From Comamonadaceae bacterium (GTDB lineage: Bacteria > Pseudomonadota > Gammaproteobacteria > Burkholderiales > Burkholderiaceae_C), in assembly GCA_027491035.1 (NCBI GenBank), contig JAIXWZ010000131.1, positions 1 to 41,893 of the forward strand: a stretch of 41,893 nucleotides of DNA, written 5' to 3'. How positions within the stretch are numbered: position 1 is the stretch's first letter; every line of letters starts with the position of its first letter. The translations under genes were made by a program, and so were the position numbers. Shown here one piece after another: positions 26,739 to 34,896 of the stretch. The notes under the pieces are model-generated. The model worked only from the letters and a program-made list of their open reading frames with translations, was not told the DNA's origin and did no database searches.

Positions 26739-28336
26739 GCGAGGCCGACAAGCCCTGGGATGCTGTGGTGATCGGCGCCGGTTTTGCCGGCCTGTATGCG
26801 CTGCATGCCCTGCGCGCGCGCGGCAAGCGGGTGCTGGTGTTGGAGGCCGCTGCCGGTGTGGGCGGGGTGTGGTACTGGAACCGCTATCCGGGCGCGCGCT
26901 GCGACGTCGAGAGCCTGCAGTACTCTTATTCCTTCGACGCCGAGCTCGAGCAGCAGTGGCAGTGGAGTGAGCGCTATGCCAGTCAGGCCGAGATCCTGCG
27001 CTACATCGAGCATGTGGCCGACCGCTTTGATCTGCGCCGCCATATTCGCTTGAACACCCGTCTGGTCTGCGCCACCTTCAACGAGTCCCAAGACGGCTGG
27101 GATCTGCTGACCGATGACGGGCTGCGCTTGCGCGCCCAGCACTGCATCATGGCCACCGGGGCCTTGTCCGTGCCCCGGCTGCCTGCCATCGAGGCCATTG
27201 AGTCGTTTGAGGGGCCGATTCATCACACCGGCGCCTGGCCGCATGAGGGCGTGGATTTTTCGAACTTGCGTGTGGGCGTCATCGGCACGGGGTCGTCGGG
27301 CATACAGGTCATCCCACAGATCGCCCGGCAGGCGCGGCAGCTGACGGTGTTTCAGCGCACCGCCAACTTCTCAGTGCCCGCATGGAATCGGCCGCTGCAA
27401 GATCAGGAGCAGCAGGCCTTCAAGGCGGCCTACCGCGAGCACCGCGCGCGTGCACGCGAGGTGGGCACGCTCTACGAGTTCACCGACAAGGGGGCTTTTG
27501 AGGTCAGCGAACACGAGCGCGAGCAGGAGTATGAGCGCCGCTGGAACAAGGGGGGCGTCAATTTCGTGCACGCCTTCAAGGACCTGTCGACCAACCTGGC
27601 GGCCAACGACACGATTGCCGACTTTGTGCGCGCGCGCATCCGCGCTGTGGTCAAGGACGAGCAGGTGGCCCAGTCGCTGTGTCCCAACGACCATCCGCTG
27701 GGCACCAAGCGGATCTGCGTGGACACGGGCTACTACGAAACCTACAACCGGCCCAATGTGCGGCTGGTCGACCTCAAGAAAACACCGATCGAGCGCTTTG
27801 GGCCGCAGGGCGTGCGCGTGGCTGGCGAGGACATTGCGCTCGATGCGCTGGTCTGCGCCACCGGCTACGACGCGCTCAGCGGGGCTGTGCTGGCGATCGA
27901 CATCCGCGGGCGGGGCGGCGTCGGTCTGCGCGAAAAATGGGCGCAGGGTCCACGCACCTTGCTGGGCCTCATGTGCGCCGGGTTTCCCAACCTGTTCATG
28001 ATCACCGGTCCAGGCAGCCCGTCGGTGCTGGTCAACATGATCGTGGGCATCGAGCACCATGTGCAGTGGATCAGCGACTGCATCGATCACCTGCAGCAGC
28101 AGGGGCACCGCACGATCGAGGCGACGGTTGCGGCCCAAGACCGCTGGGTCGAGCACGTCAACGCAGCGGCCCACCGCACCTTGCTGCCCATGGCCAACTC
28201 TTGGTTTCTCGGGGCCAACATCCCGGGCAAGCCTCGGGTGTTCATGCCCTATGCCGCCAAGATCGGGGTGTACCGGCGCGAGTGCCAGGAGGTGGCCGAC
28301 CAGGGTTATGCCGGCTTCATTTTGTCTGGTGCCTGA
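26735..28336 (+). CDS. Baeyer-Villiger-type flavin monooxygenase
   Basis: FAD/NADPH monooxygenase that would insert oxygen next to a ketone carbonyl to give an ester or lactone. The 533-residue protein has an N-terminal FAD Rossmann motif (VIGAGFAG, 13-20), the type I Baeyer-Villiger fingerprint FxGxxxHxxxWP at 158-169, and a second Rossmann motif GVIGTGSSG for NADPH. The length matches cyclohexanone monooxygenases (about 540). GTG 26735 overlaps the SDR stop. The strict fingerprint favours a true Baeyer-Villiger enzyme over an N-oxidising flavin monooxygenase, but the ketone is unknown. Confidence 0.92.
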   Translation: MSEADKPWDAVVIGAGFAGLYALHALRARGKRVLVLEAAAGVGGVWYWNRYPGARCDVESLQYSYSFDAELEQQWQWSERYASQAEILRYIEHVADRFDLRRHIRLNTRLVCATFNESQDGWDLLTDDGLRLRAQHCIMATGALSVPRLPAIEAIESFEGPIHHTGAWPHEGVDFSNLRVGVIGTGSSGIQVIPQIARQARQLTVFQRTANFSVPAWNRPLQDQEQQAFKAAYREHRARAREVGTLYEFTDKGAFEVSEHEREQEYERRWNKGGVNFVHAFKDLSTNLAANDTIADFVRARIRAVVKDEQVAQSLCPNDHPLGTKRICVDTGYYETYNRPNVRLVDLKKTPIERFGPQGVRVAGEDIALDALVCATGYDALSGAVLAIDIRGRGGVGLREKWAQGPRTLLGLMCAGFPNLFMITGPGSPSVLVNMIVGIEHHVQWISDCIDHLQQQGHRTIEATVAAQDRWVEHVNAAAHRTLLPMANSWFLGANIPGKPRVFMPYAAKIGVYRRECQEVADQGYAGFILSGA

Positions 28337-28429
28337 GTGCGGGCACGAAATCCTGGGCTCGGTGGGCAAGCTTTGCCAAGTGGCTTGGCCAGCGCTCCGA
28401 CTGTTTGATCCGATGTTGTGAGAGCCATC

Positions 28430-29590
28430 ATGTCCAATCCCCCGCTGTCCGGTGTGCGCGTGCTCAGCATGGCCGAGCAATTGCCCGGCCCCTACGCCAC
28501 CTTGCTGTTGGCCGATCTGGGCGCCGATGTCATCCTGATCGAGCGCCCTGGCAGCGGCGATCCGTCGCGGCGCTTCGAAGGCCTGTTCGCTTCACTGAAC
28601 CGCAACAAGCGCTCGGTGGTGCTCAATCTCAAGGATGCGCAGGACAAGCAGCGCTTTCTCGAGTTGGTCGACACCGCCGATGTGGTGATGGAGGGTTTTC
28701 GTCCTGGCGTGATGAAGCGACTGGGCCTCGATGCCGACACCCTGCGCCAGCGCAAGCCCTCGCTGGTGTTTGCCTCCATCTCGGCTTTTGGACAGGACGG
28801 CCCTCTGGCCTCGGTGGTCGGTCATGACCTGAGCATTCAGGGTGTGGCCGGCATGGTCAAGGTGCCGCCCGGGCAGGAAAGCCGGGCGTGCGTGCCGACC
28901 TTGCCGCTGGCCGATATCGCCTCGGGCATGTTTGCCGCGCTGGGCGTGGTCTCGGCGCTGCTGGCGCGCGAGCGGGGCCAGCCCGGCCAGACGCTCGATG
29001 TCTCCATGCTCGACAGCCTGGTCAGCTGGATGTCGATCTTTTTGGTGCCTCGGGCCAATCAGCTGCCCGTTCGCGACCTGCCGCCACTCGATCCGGGCTA
29101 TGGGGTCTTCGCCACTGCCGATGGCCGCCAGCTGACCTTGAGCATTGCCGGCGAGGATGAGATGTGGCAATCGCTGTGCGATTTGGTGGGCCTGCCCCAG
29201 TATCGCGAGTTGACCGAGAAGCAGCGCGAGGCCCGCGTGCTCGAGATCGACCCCCTGGTGCGCCAAGCGGTGGCCGCGTGGCCGCTCGATCGCTTACAGG
29301 CCCAGCTCGAGGCTCGCGGCATTGCTTATGGACCCGTGAGGGGCGACAGCGAAGTCTTGAGCGAGCCTCAGTTGGTCCACCGCGGCCTCGTCGCCCATGG
29401 GGTGGGTCCTGCCGGGCAGAGCTTTGTCAAGCAGCCGGTGCTGTTCAATGGCGCCAACTTCGACATCCGGTGCCCGCCGCCGGCGCTGGGCGAGCACACC
29501 GAGGAGCTGCTGGGCCCTAGTGGGCCTTCCACACCGGCGCGCGGCGTTCAGCAAACGCAGCCGCTCCCTCGCGCGCGTCCTGCGACTTGA
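28430..29590 (+). CDS. CaiB/BaiF (class III) CoA-transferase, first copy
   Basis: Moves CoA from one acyl-CoA to a free acid. About 386 residues, normal for family III. The catalytic aspartate is D133 in GHDLSIQGVAG, with the usual N-terminal GADVILIERPGSGD nucleotide-fold segment. ATG 28430 begins the conserved N-terminus. It follows the monooxygenase after 93 bases. The natural-looking end GEHTEELLG is extended by about 24 residues that run through the 3' end of the convergent hydratase gene (74-base overlap). Confidence 0.9.
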   Translation: MSNPPLSGVRVLSMAEQLPGPYATLLLADLGADVILIERPGSGDPSRRFEGLFASLNRNKRSVVLNLKDAQDKQRFLELVDTADVVMEGFRPGVMKRLGLDADTLRQRKPSLVFASISAFGQDGPLASVVGHDLSIQGVAGMVKVPPGQESRACVPTLPLADIASGMFAALGVVSALLARERGQPGQTLDVSMLDSLVSWMSIFLVPRANQLPVRDLPPLDPGYGVFATADGRQLTLSIAGEDEMWQSLCDLVGLPQYRELTEKQREARVLEIDPLVRQAVAAWPLDRLQAQLEARGIAYGPVRGDSEVLSEPQLVHRGLVAHGVGPAGQSFVKQPVLFNGANFDIRCPPPALGEHTEELLGPSGPSTPARGVQQTQPLPRARPAT

Positions 29591-30281
29591 GCACCGGCGC
29601 TGTGATGGCTTCCTGGCGCTCGAACATGTCAGCAATGGGCCAGTCGCGTTGCTCGACGATGACCCGCTTGCTGGCGGCCACCGACAGCGGGGCGTTGGCG
29701 ATGATGCGCCGGGCCAGTTGTTTGGCGTGATCGAGGGCCTGCCCGGGCTCGACCAGGGCATTGAAGAGCCCGTAGGGATAGAGCCGTTCGGCCGAGACCA
29801 TATCGCCGGTGAGCGCCATCTCCATCGCGATGCGCTGGGGAATCAGGCGCGGCAGGCGCAGCAGGCCACCTGCGGCCGCGGCCAGGCCGCGCTTGACCTC
29901 CGGCAGGCCAAACTGGGCGTTGCGGGCCGCCACCACCAGATCGCACACCAGCATGGCCTCGAAGCCGCCGGCCAGCGCATAGCCTTCGACTGCAGCGATC
30001 AGGGGCTTGGTCGGCGGCGTGCGGGCGATGCCCAGGATGCCGCGGCCTTCGACCCGGGTGACCTCGCCGCGCAAAAAGGCCTTGAGGTCCATGCCCGAGC
30101 AGAACGTGCCACCGGCACCGGTGAGGATGGCCACACGTGAAGACGGATCGCTTTCAAAGGCGTCGATCGCCTCGCACACGCCATAAGAGACCGCGCGGTT
30201 GACCGCGTTGCGTTGATCGGGTCGGTTGATCGTGATGATCACCAGCCCGTCGTCATGCTCGACCAGCACCTGACTGTCCAT
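29517..30281 (-). CDS. Enoyl-CoA hydratase/isomerase (crotonase) family
   Basis: A 254-residue crotonase-fold protein, likely hydrating a trans-2-enoyl-CoA. The oxyanion segments CSGMDLKAF and GYALAGGFEA are present, and both catalytic glutamates are kept (E108 and E128, the latter in LPEVKRGL), so hydratase activity is plausible. AAGGAG lies before ATG 30281. It is the last gene of a minus-strand arm (Bug receptor, nitronate monooxygenase family, hydratase), 9 bases after its neighbour. Confidence 0.92.
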   Translation of the reverse strand: MDSQVLVEHDDGLVIITINRPDQRNAVNRAVSYGVCEAIDAFESDPSSRVAILTGAGGTFCSGMDLKAFLRGEVTRVEGRGILGIARTPPTKPLIAAVEGYALAGGFEAMLVCDLVVAARNAQFGLPEVKRGLAAAAGGLLRLPRLIPQRIAMEMALTGDMVSAERLYPYGLFNALVEPGQALDHAKQLARRIIANAPLSVAASKRVIVEQRDWPIADMFERQEAITAPVLKSQDAREGAAAFAERRAPVWKAH

Positions 30282-30290
30282 GGGGGCTCC

Positions 30291-31418
30291 TTATTCGCAG
30301 CTCAGAGCCTGCAGACGCTCCAGGGCTTCGAGGTATTGCATCTGCATGCTGTGAATGACATCCCTGACCGAGCTTTCTTCGCTCATCATGCCCACCACCT
30401 GACCGGCCGGGAAGGAATAGAGCTCGCGGCGCCGCGCCCGCACCACCCGCGCATGGGCCTCGTTGTAGAGGATGCCTTGCAGCGGCGTGGGCAGGTAGGG
30501 CGGCGCATCGGGGTGCTCCCAGGCCTCAGACAACTGGCTGCGGATCATGCGCACGGTCTTGCCGGTGCGCGCTTTGCGGCGCACTGCGTCTTCGGTGCGG
30601 GTCTCGAAGAGGACCTGCTTTTCAAAGGGGTCGAGCTCGCTTTCGCGCGTGCCCAGCCAGACGGTGCCGCACCAGACGCCCTGGGCGCCCAGCGCCAGCG
30701 CGGCGGCGATCTGGCTGCCGTGGGCAATGCCGCCTGCGGCCAGTACGGCAGCCCGATCGCCGCAGGCCTGCACCACCTGGGGCACCAGCACCATGGTGGC
30801 GATCTCGCCCGTGTGGCCGCCGGCCTCCGTGCCTTGCGCCACGATCACTTCGACACCGGCCTGCATATGGCGCACAGCGTGCTCGGCCTTGCCGCACATG
30901 GCCCCGACGACCACGCCGTGCTGGCGCAGCCGATCGATCACATCGGTGGGCGGTGTGCCCAGAGCGCTGACCACCATCTTGACCTGTGGATGGGTCAGCG
31001 CCACATCGAGCAGACGCCGCGCGCCCTGCGGCGTCATGCTGCCGCGGCCCTCGACGATCTCGCGGGTGATGCGCTCGCGCTCGCCCGCCGGCAGCGCGGG
31101 CACGCCCGCTTGCTCGAGCAGGTCGTCCATGAACTGCCGGTGCTGCGGCGGGATCATGGCCAGCAGGTCGTCGGCGCTGGCTGACTCGGCCTGCTTGTCG
31201 TAGGCGCTTGGGATGATCACATCGACGCCATAGGGCTTGCCCTGAACATGCTCATCGATCCAGCGCAGCTCGGTCTCGAGTTGTTCGGGCGAAAACGTGG
31301 CCGCTCCGAGCACGCCAAAGCCGCCGGCCTTGGTGACGGCCACCACCACATCGCGGCAGTGCGAAAAAGCAAAGATGGGCAATTGGCAGCCTAGCTGCTT
31401 GCACAAGGCAGTTTTCAT
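30291..31418 (-). CDS. Nitronate monooxygenase / 2-nitropropane dioxygenase family
   Basis: A 375-residue FMN TIM-barrel protein. The motif AQGTEAGGHTG holds the candidate catalytic H202, and the phosphate site LAAGGIAHGSQIAAALALGA is typical of the family. True members oxidise alkyl nitronates; many relatives in catabolic operons have other or unknown redox roles. Its place between a Bug receptor and an enoyl-CoA hydratase suggests a CoA-ester or small-ketone redox step rather than nitro-compound detoxification, but that is inference. Confidence 0.87.
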   Translation of the reverse strand: MKTALCKQLGCQLPIFAFSHCRDVVVAVTKAGGFGVLGAATFSPEQLETELRWIDEHVQGKPYGVDVIIPSAYDKQAESASADDLLAMIPPQHRQFMDDLLEQAGVPALPAGERERITREIVEGRGSMTPQGARRLLDVALTHPQVKMVVSALGTPPTDVIDRLRQHGVVVGAMCGKAEHAVRHMQAGVEVIVAQGTEAGGHTGEIATMVLVPQVVQACGDRAAVLAAGGIAHGSQIAAALALGAQGVWCGTVWLGTRESELDPFEKQVLFETRTEDAVRRKARTGKTVRMIRSQLSEAWEHPDAPPYLPTPLQGILYNEAHARVVRARRRELYSFPAGQVVGMMSEESSVRDVIHSMQMQYLEALERLQALSCE

Positions 31419-31476
31419 GTTGGGCCGGTTTGACGTCGGTGCAATCGTTTCAAGGGCGGGGTCGATTGGGGGCGCT

Positions 31477-32463
31477 TCACAGGGCGATGCCCAGCCTCTT
31501 GACCACCGCCGACCAGCGCGCCACCTCGGCGCTGACGAAGGCTCGCGCTTGCGCGGGGCTGGAGTTGCTGATGGGCTGTATGCCTTGCTGCAGCAGGCGT
31601 TCGACCACCGCGGGCTTTTCCATCACCCGCGCCACAGCGCGCGCAATTGGCTCGAGCAACTGGGGCGGTGTGCCCAGGGGAGCGGCCAGCAAATTGCAGG
31701 TGCCTGCGATCAGATCCAGGCCGGCCTCGCGGGCGGTGGGGATCTCCGGCGCGATCTTTTCGCGCGCCTCGGCCATGGTCGAGATGATGCGCAGCCGGCC
31801 GCTTTTGTGATGCGGCAGCAAAGTGGCCGAGGTTTCTATGATCATCTGCACCGTGCCTGCCAGGGTGTCGTTGATGGCCGGTGCGCTGCCCGCGTAGGGC
31901 ACGTCCAATAGGTTGATGCCGGCGCGCTCCTTGAGCAGTTCACCGGCTAGGTGCACCGTGGTGCCCAGGCCCGCGTGGCCGTAGGACAGTTTGCCCGGGT
32001 TGTCCTTGCAGTAGGCGATCAGGCCGGGCAGATCCCGCGCGGGCACGCTCGGGTGCAGGGCAATCACAAAGGGCGCATTGGACATCAGCGCGATCCACTG
32101 GAAGTCTTCGACCGGGTTGTAGGGCGCCTTGGCGCGCGAAATCGGCGCCGAGATCGCTGTCGAGCCGGTGGCCAGCATCAGGTGGTTGCCGTCTTTGGGC
32201 GCGCGCATGAAGCCGATGGCCACGGTCATGCCGCCGCCACCCGGTCGGTTCTCGACCACCACTGCACGGCCGAGTTCTTCGCGCAAGGCGTCGGCCAGGA
32301 AGCGGGCGAACAGGTCGCCCGATCCACCGGCTGGAAAGCCTACCGCCAGGCGCAGCGTGTTGTCTTGTGCCCAGGTCGGGCCCATCAGGCCCAGTGCGCT
32401 AATCCAGGTGGCTGCCTCGGACAAGGCGCGGCGGCGGTTCTTGAGGGTGGGCTGGGTTGACAT
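31477..32463 (-). CDS. Bug-type (TctC-like) periplasmic solute receptor, copy 1
   Basis: Periplasmic receptor of the tripartite tricarboxylate transporter family, typically binding carboxylates. 328 residues: an N-terminal export signal ending near GPTWAQ, then the family hallmarks VGFPAGGSGDLFAR, VENRPGGGG and the later YGHAGLGTTVHLAGE. No membrane TctA/TctB subunits are encoded here, as is usual for orphan Bug proteins of Burkholderiales. It leads a minus-strand arm with 58 bases before the nitronate monooxygenase gene. Confidence 0.92.
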   Translation of the reverse strand: MSTQPTLKNRRRALSEAATWISALGLMGPTWAQDNTLRLAVGFPAGGSGDLFARFLADALREELGRAVVVENRPGGGGMTVAIGFMRAPKDGNHLMLATGSTAISAPISRAKAPYNPVEDFQWIALMSNAPFVIALHPSVPARDLPGLIAYCKDNPGKLSYGHAGLGTTVHLAGELLKERAGINLLDVPYAGSAPAINDTLAGTVQMIIETSATLLPHHKSGRLRIISTMAEAREKIAPEIPTAREAGLDLIAGTCNLLAAPLGTPPQLLEPIARAVARVMEKPAVVERLLQQGIQPISNSSPAQARAFVSAEVARWSAVVKRLGIAL

Positions 32464-32536
32464 ACAAGGGCTCCTTTTGCGATTGCTGGACGGTTGACGT
32501 GAGGGGCTCGATGATCGTTTGATGCGCGCTCGATGC

Positions 32537-32558
32537 GGGTGATACGGGTGATACGGGT
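32537..32558 (+). repeat. 9-bp tandem repeat
   Basis: GGGTGATAC is repeated twice (32537-32545, 32546-32554) plus GGGT. It sits between the Bug gene start and the cupin-like gene stop, next to an 11-bp repeat. Confidence 0.8.
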
Positions 32559-32566
32559 CAGGCCCT

Positions 32567-32608
32567 GCTCAATACCGGCTCAATACCGGCTCAATACCGG
32601 CTCAATAG
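32567..32608 (+). repeat. 11-bp tandem repeat overlapping a stop codon
   Basis: GCTCAATACCG occurs three times in perfect tandem (32567, 32578, 32589) and then partially (32600-32608). The partial copy contains the stop codon of the cupin-like gene (TGA on the minus strand, 32604-32602). Confidence 0.88.
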
Positions 32609-33375
32609 GGCGCCCGCGGCAGCTTCATGTCCTCGACGAAGGATCGGGCCGCTTGCGGCGCGAACTCCATCGTGACCAGCTCGGCACCGTCTTGCAGGGC
32701 CTGCACCTCCAGCACCACGCCCGGATCGCTCCAGATCAGTGCCAGGCCTTCGAGCACACCTTGCTCTGTGCAGACCTGTCCGCGGGTCAAGGCGTGAAAG
32801 CGTCCCGCGCCATCGTGGGGCGAGGACGGCAGGCGCATGCAAGCGGCGGGCGGCAAGCGCGTCAACCAGGCCGCCGGCCCGTTGGCCGAGGGCTCGATCA
32901 GGGTCTGCAGCTCAGCGCTGCGAAGGCTGCGCAAGGCCGTCGCATCGAGGACCTGGCTGGGCGCCGCATGGATCTGTTGCTTGGACCCGCCAAGCAGCAG
33001 GTTTTCGCGCTTGTCCGGCAGCACCCATGCACCCTGATCGCTGATTGCCCTGAGTGTGAGGTAGGCCACCCCCGCATCGCCACTGCACAGTGGGCCGTAG
33101 GCCGAGTGCGGCGACGCATAGTGGACGGTCAGGGGCGGCAGTTCGCGGCGGCCCAGGCGCGCACTGCCGCCCACAAACAGCTGGAACTGGTGCTCCTGGT
33201 GGAAATGCGTGGGCAGGGTCCAGTGGGGGTCTTGTTCCACCAAAAAGCCCTGCGGTCGCAGGCCGTTGGCGCGTTCACGCGGCAAGATGATGTCGGTCAC
33301 CTGCCCGCAAAAGTGGGGCAATTGCACTTTGCGGCAGCTCCCTCGGGCCTGGGCCAGCGTTTGTTGTTCGGCCAT
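32602..33375 (-). CDS. Cupin-like hypothetical protein
   Basis: A 257-residue protein that I do not assign to a named family. ATG 33375 is chosen because the upstream in-frame extension (to 33498) runs into the promoter region and is low in protein-like character. A segment THFHQEHQFQLFVGG (from residue 56) has the HxH...E/H...G pattern of a cupin metal site and is followed by beta-rich sequence. No DNA-binding domain is visible. It diverges from the luciferase-like gene and precedes the Bug receptor on the same strand, so it may be a small-molecule-binding accessory or a dioxygenase-like enzyme of the same pathway. Confidence 0.68.
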   Translation of the reverse strand: MAEQQTLAQARGSCRKVQLPHFCGQVTDIILPRERANGLRPQGFLVEQDPHWTLPTHFHQEHQFQLFVGGSARLGRRELPPLTVHYASPHSAYGPLCSGDAGVAYLTLRAISDQGAWVLPDKRENLLLGGSKQQIHAAPSQVLDATALRSLRSAELQTLIEPSANGPAAWLTRLPPAACMRLPSSPHDGAGRFHALTRGQVCTEQGVLEGLALIWSDPGVVLEVQALQDGAELVTMEFAPQAARSFVEDMKLPRAPY

Positions 33376-33488
33376 GGTTATCGGCGGTCTTCGCAGGTGC
33401 CTGCGGTGCGCAAAGTGGCCGAAGAGATCGGGTGCATGGTGAGGGCGGGGTGTGTCTGTGAGAGCGCAGAGAGGCAGAAAAAGCTCGC

Positions 33489-33517
33489 TTGTCAGCATTC
33501 TGGCACACTGCTAGAAT
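33489..33517 (+). promoter_or_regulatory. Strong predicted sigma-70 promoter before the luciferase-like gene
   Basis: TTGTCA (33489-33494) and TAGAAT (33512-33517) are separated by the optimal 17 bases. Transcription would start near 33524, inside the inverted repeat at 33520-33543. Confidence 0.7.
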
Positions 33518-33519
33518 TT

Positions 33520-33543
33520 TCGAAAGATCAAATGATTTTTCGA
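33520..33543 (+). promoter_or_regulatory. Operator-like inverted repeat at the transcription start
   Basis: TCGAAAGATCA-AA-TGATTTTTCGA is an 11-bp inverted repeat with one mismatch and a 2-base centre. It overlaps the predicted start site, and a further TTTCGAAT lies at 33546-33553. AT-rich palindromes are unusual in this GC-rich sequence. A repressor binding here would block initiation. Confidence 0.6.
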
Positions 33544-33592
33544 TTTTTCGAATATTGAGCCCGCTCAGGTCGGGCTGCCCTTGAAAGATTTC

Positions 33593-34687
33593 ATGAGTTC
33601 CCCAACCGCCATGCAACTTGGGTTTTTCACCATGCCGATGCACCCGATCGGCAAGGACTGGCGCCAGTGCCTGCGCGAGGACCGCGAGGCCTTTATCCTG
33701 GCCGACCGGCTTGGCTTTGTCGAAGGCTACTGCGGCGAGCATGCCACTGATCCGGAGGAAAACATCACCTCCTCGGCGCTTTTCATGGCCACGCTGGTCG
33801 ATGCCACTGAGCGCATCAAGCTGGGCACGGGCACCCTGAACATGCCCAATCACCACCCGGTGGCCGTGGCGGGCATGGTGGCCATGCTCGATCACCTTCT
33901 GGGGGGGCGTTTTATCTTGGGCATCAGCCCGGGCGCCTTGCCCTCCGATGCCGAGGTCTATGGCAACATGGACATGAACCGGCCGGCCATGTTTTTGGAG
34001 GCCATCAACCAGGTTCTGCAAATTTGGGCATCGCAGCCGCCCTACAAGATCAAGGGGCAGTTCTGGAATGTCAGCACCGAGCGCACCTACCTGCCTGAAA
34101 CCGGCATGGGAACGGTGCCCAAGCCTTTTCAGCGACCCCATCCGCCCATCGTGGTCACGGCCGTGGCACCGTTTTCGCAGGGCATCACGGAGGCAGCGGC
34201 GCGGGGCTGGGATGCGATTTCGGCCAACTTCCTGCTGCCCAAGTGGGTGCGCAGCCACTGGCAGAAGTACGAGGAAGGCTGCGTGCGGGCCGGGCGGGTG
34301 GCCGACCGTGCCAACTGGCGCGTCGCCAAGACCGTCTTTGTCTGTGAGGACGAAGCCAAGGCGCGGGCCTATGCCAAGGGCAGTGACGGACCCTACTACT
34401 ACTATTACCGCTCGCTGTACTCCAAGCTCAAGCGGCGCGGTGCGCTCGATGTGTTTCGCTCCGATCCCAAACAGCCCGACCATGAGATCACGCTCGAGAG
34501 TGTGATCGACAAGCTGGTGATTTGCGGCTCGCCGGCTCGGGTGGCCGATCAATTGCACGCGCTGCGGCAAGAGACGGGTGAGTTCGGCACCCTGATGTAT
34601 GCTGGCGTGGACTGGACCGATGTACAACTGGCGCGAAACTCCATGACGCTCATGGCCGAAAAAGTGCTGCCGCTGGTCAACAGCTGA
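33593..34687 (+). CDS. Luciferase-like flavin-dependent monooxygenase (LLM class)
   Basis: A 364-residue TIM-barrel oxygenase that uses reduced FMN supplied by a separate reductase. The N-terminal QLGFFTMPMHP, the segment LGTGTLNMPNHHPVAVAG and LGGRFILGISPGALPSD are typical of the class. Members include alkanal monooxygenases and type II Baeyer-Villiger enzymes such as diketocamphane monooxygenase, which fits the surrounding genes. ATG 33593 follows GAAAGA (33583-33588); a TTG at 33581 is an alternative. The reductase gene expected next to it is only a remnant (34701-34877). Confidence 0.9.
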   Translation: MSSPTAMQLGFFTMPMHPIGKDWRQCLREDREAFILADRLGFVEGYCGEHATDPEENITSSALFMATLVDATERIKLGTGTLNMPNHHPVAVAGMVAMLDHLLGGRFILGISPGALPSDAEVYGNMDMNRPAMFLEAINQVLQIWASQPPYKIKGQFWNVSTERTYLPETGMGTVPKPFQRPHPPIVVTAVAPFSQGITEAAARGWDAISANFLLPKWVRSHWQKYEEGCVRAGRVADRANWRVAKTVFVCEDEAKARAYAKGSDGPYYYYYRSLYSKLKRRGALDVFRSDPKQPDHEITLESVIDKLVICGSPARVADQLHALRQETGEFGTLMYAGVDWTDVQLARNSMTLMAEKVLPLVNS

Positions 34688-34700
34688 GGGCATTGTGGCG

Positions 34701-34877
34701 ATGATGAGTGAGGTCCTGATCGAGGGTGGTAACCAGGGGCGCGCCTTGCGCCAGGCCCTGGGGCGCTTTGCCACCGGGGTCACGGTGATCACCCCGCGAA
34801 CCCAGGCGGGGCAGCGGCTGGGGCTGACGGCCAACCCGACATCCGGGTTGCCGCCAACACGCTTTGGGCCGGTTTAG
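34701..34877 (+). pseudogene. Truncated flavin reductase remnant
   Basis: The first about 48 codons match the start of flavin reductase-like (HpaC/FMN reductase domain) proteins: RALRQALGRFATGVTVIT followed by LGLTAN. The family normally runs to about 160 or more residues with SFSSVS..PPLVLW next. Here the sequence leaves the family pattern after LTAN and stops at 34877 after PTSGLPPTRFGPV. A deletion is the simplest explanation. It lies immediately after the luciferase-like monooxygenase, where its partner reductase would be. The start could also be 34695 or 34704. Confidence 0.72.
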
Positions 34878-34896
34878 GCTCAGTACCCTGTTCGCC

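Noticed and set aside
33275..34834. Minus-strand open frame opposite the luciferase-like gene
   Set aside because: Would read through the promoter and operator region and has shadow-type composition.
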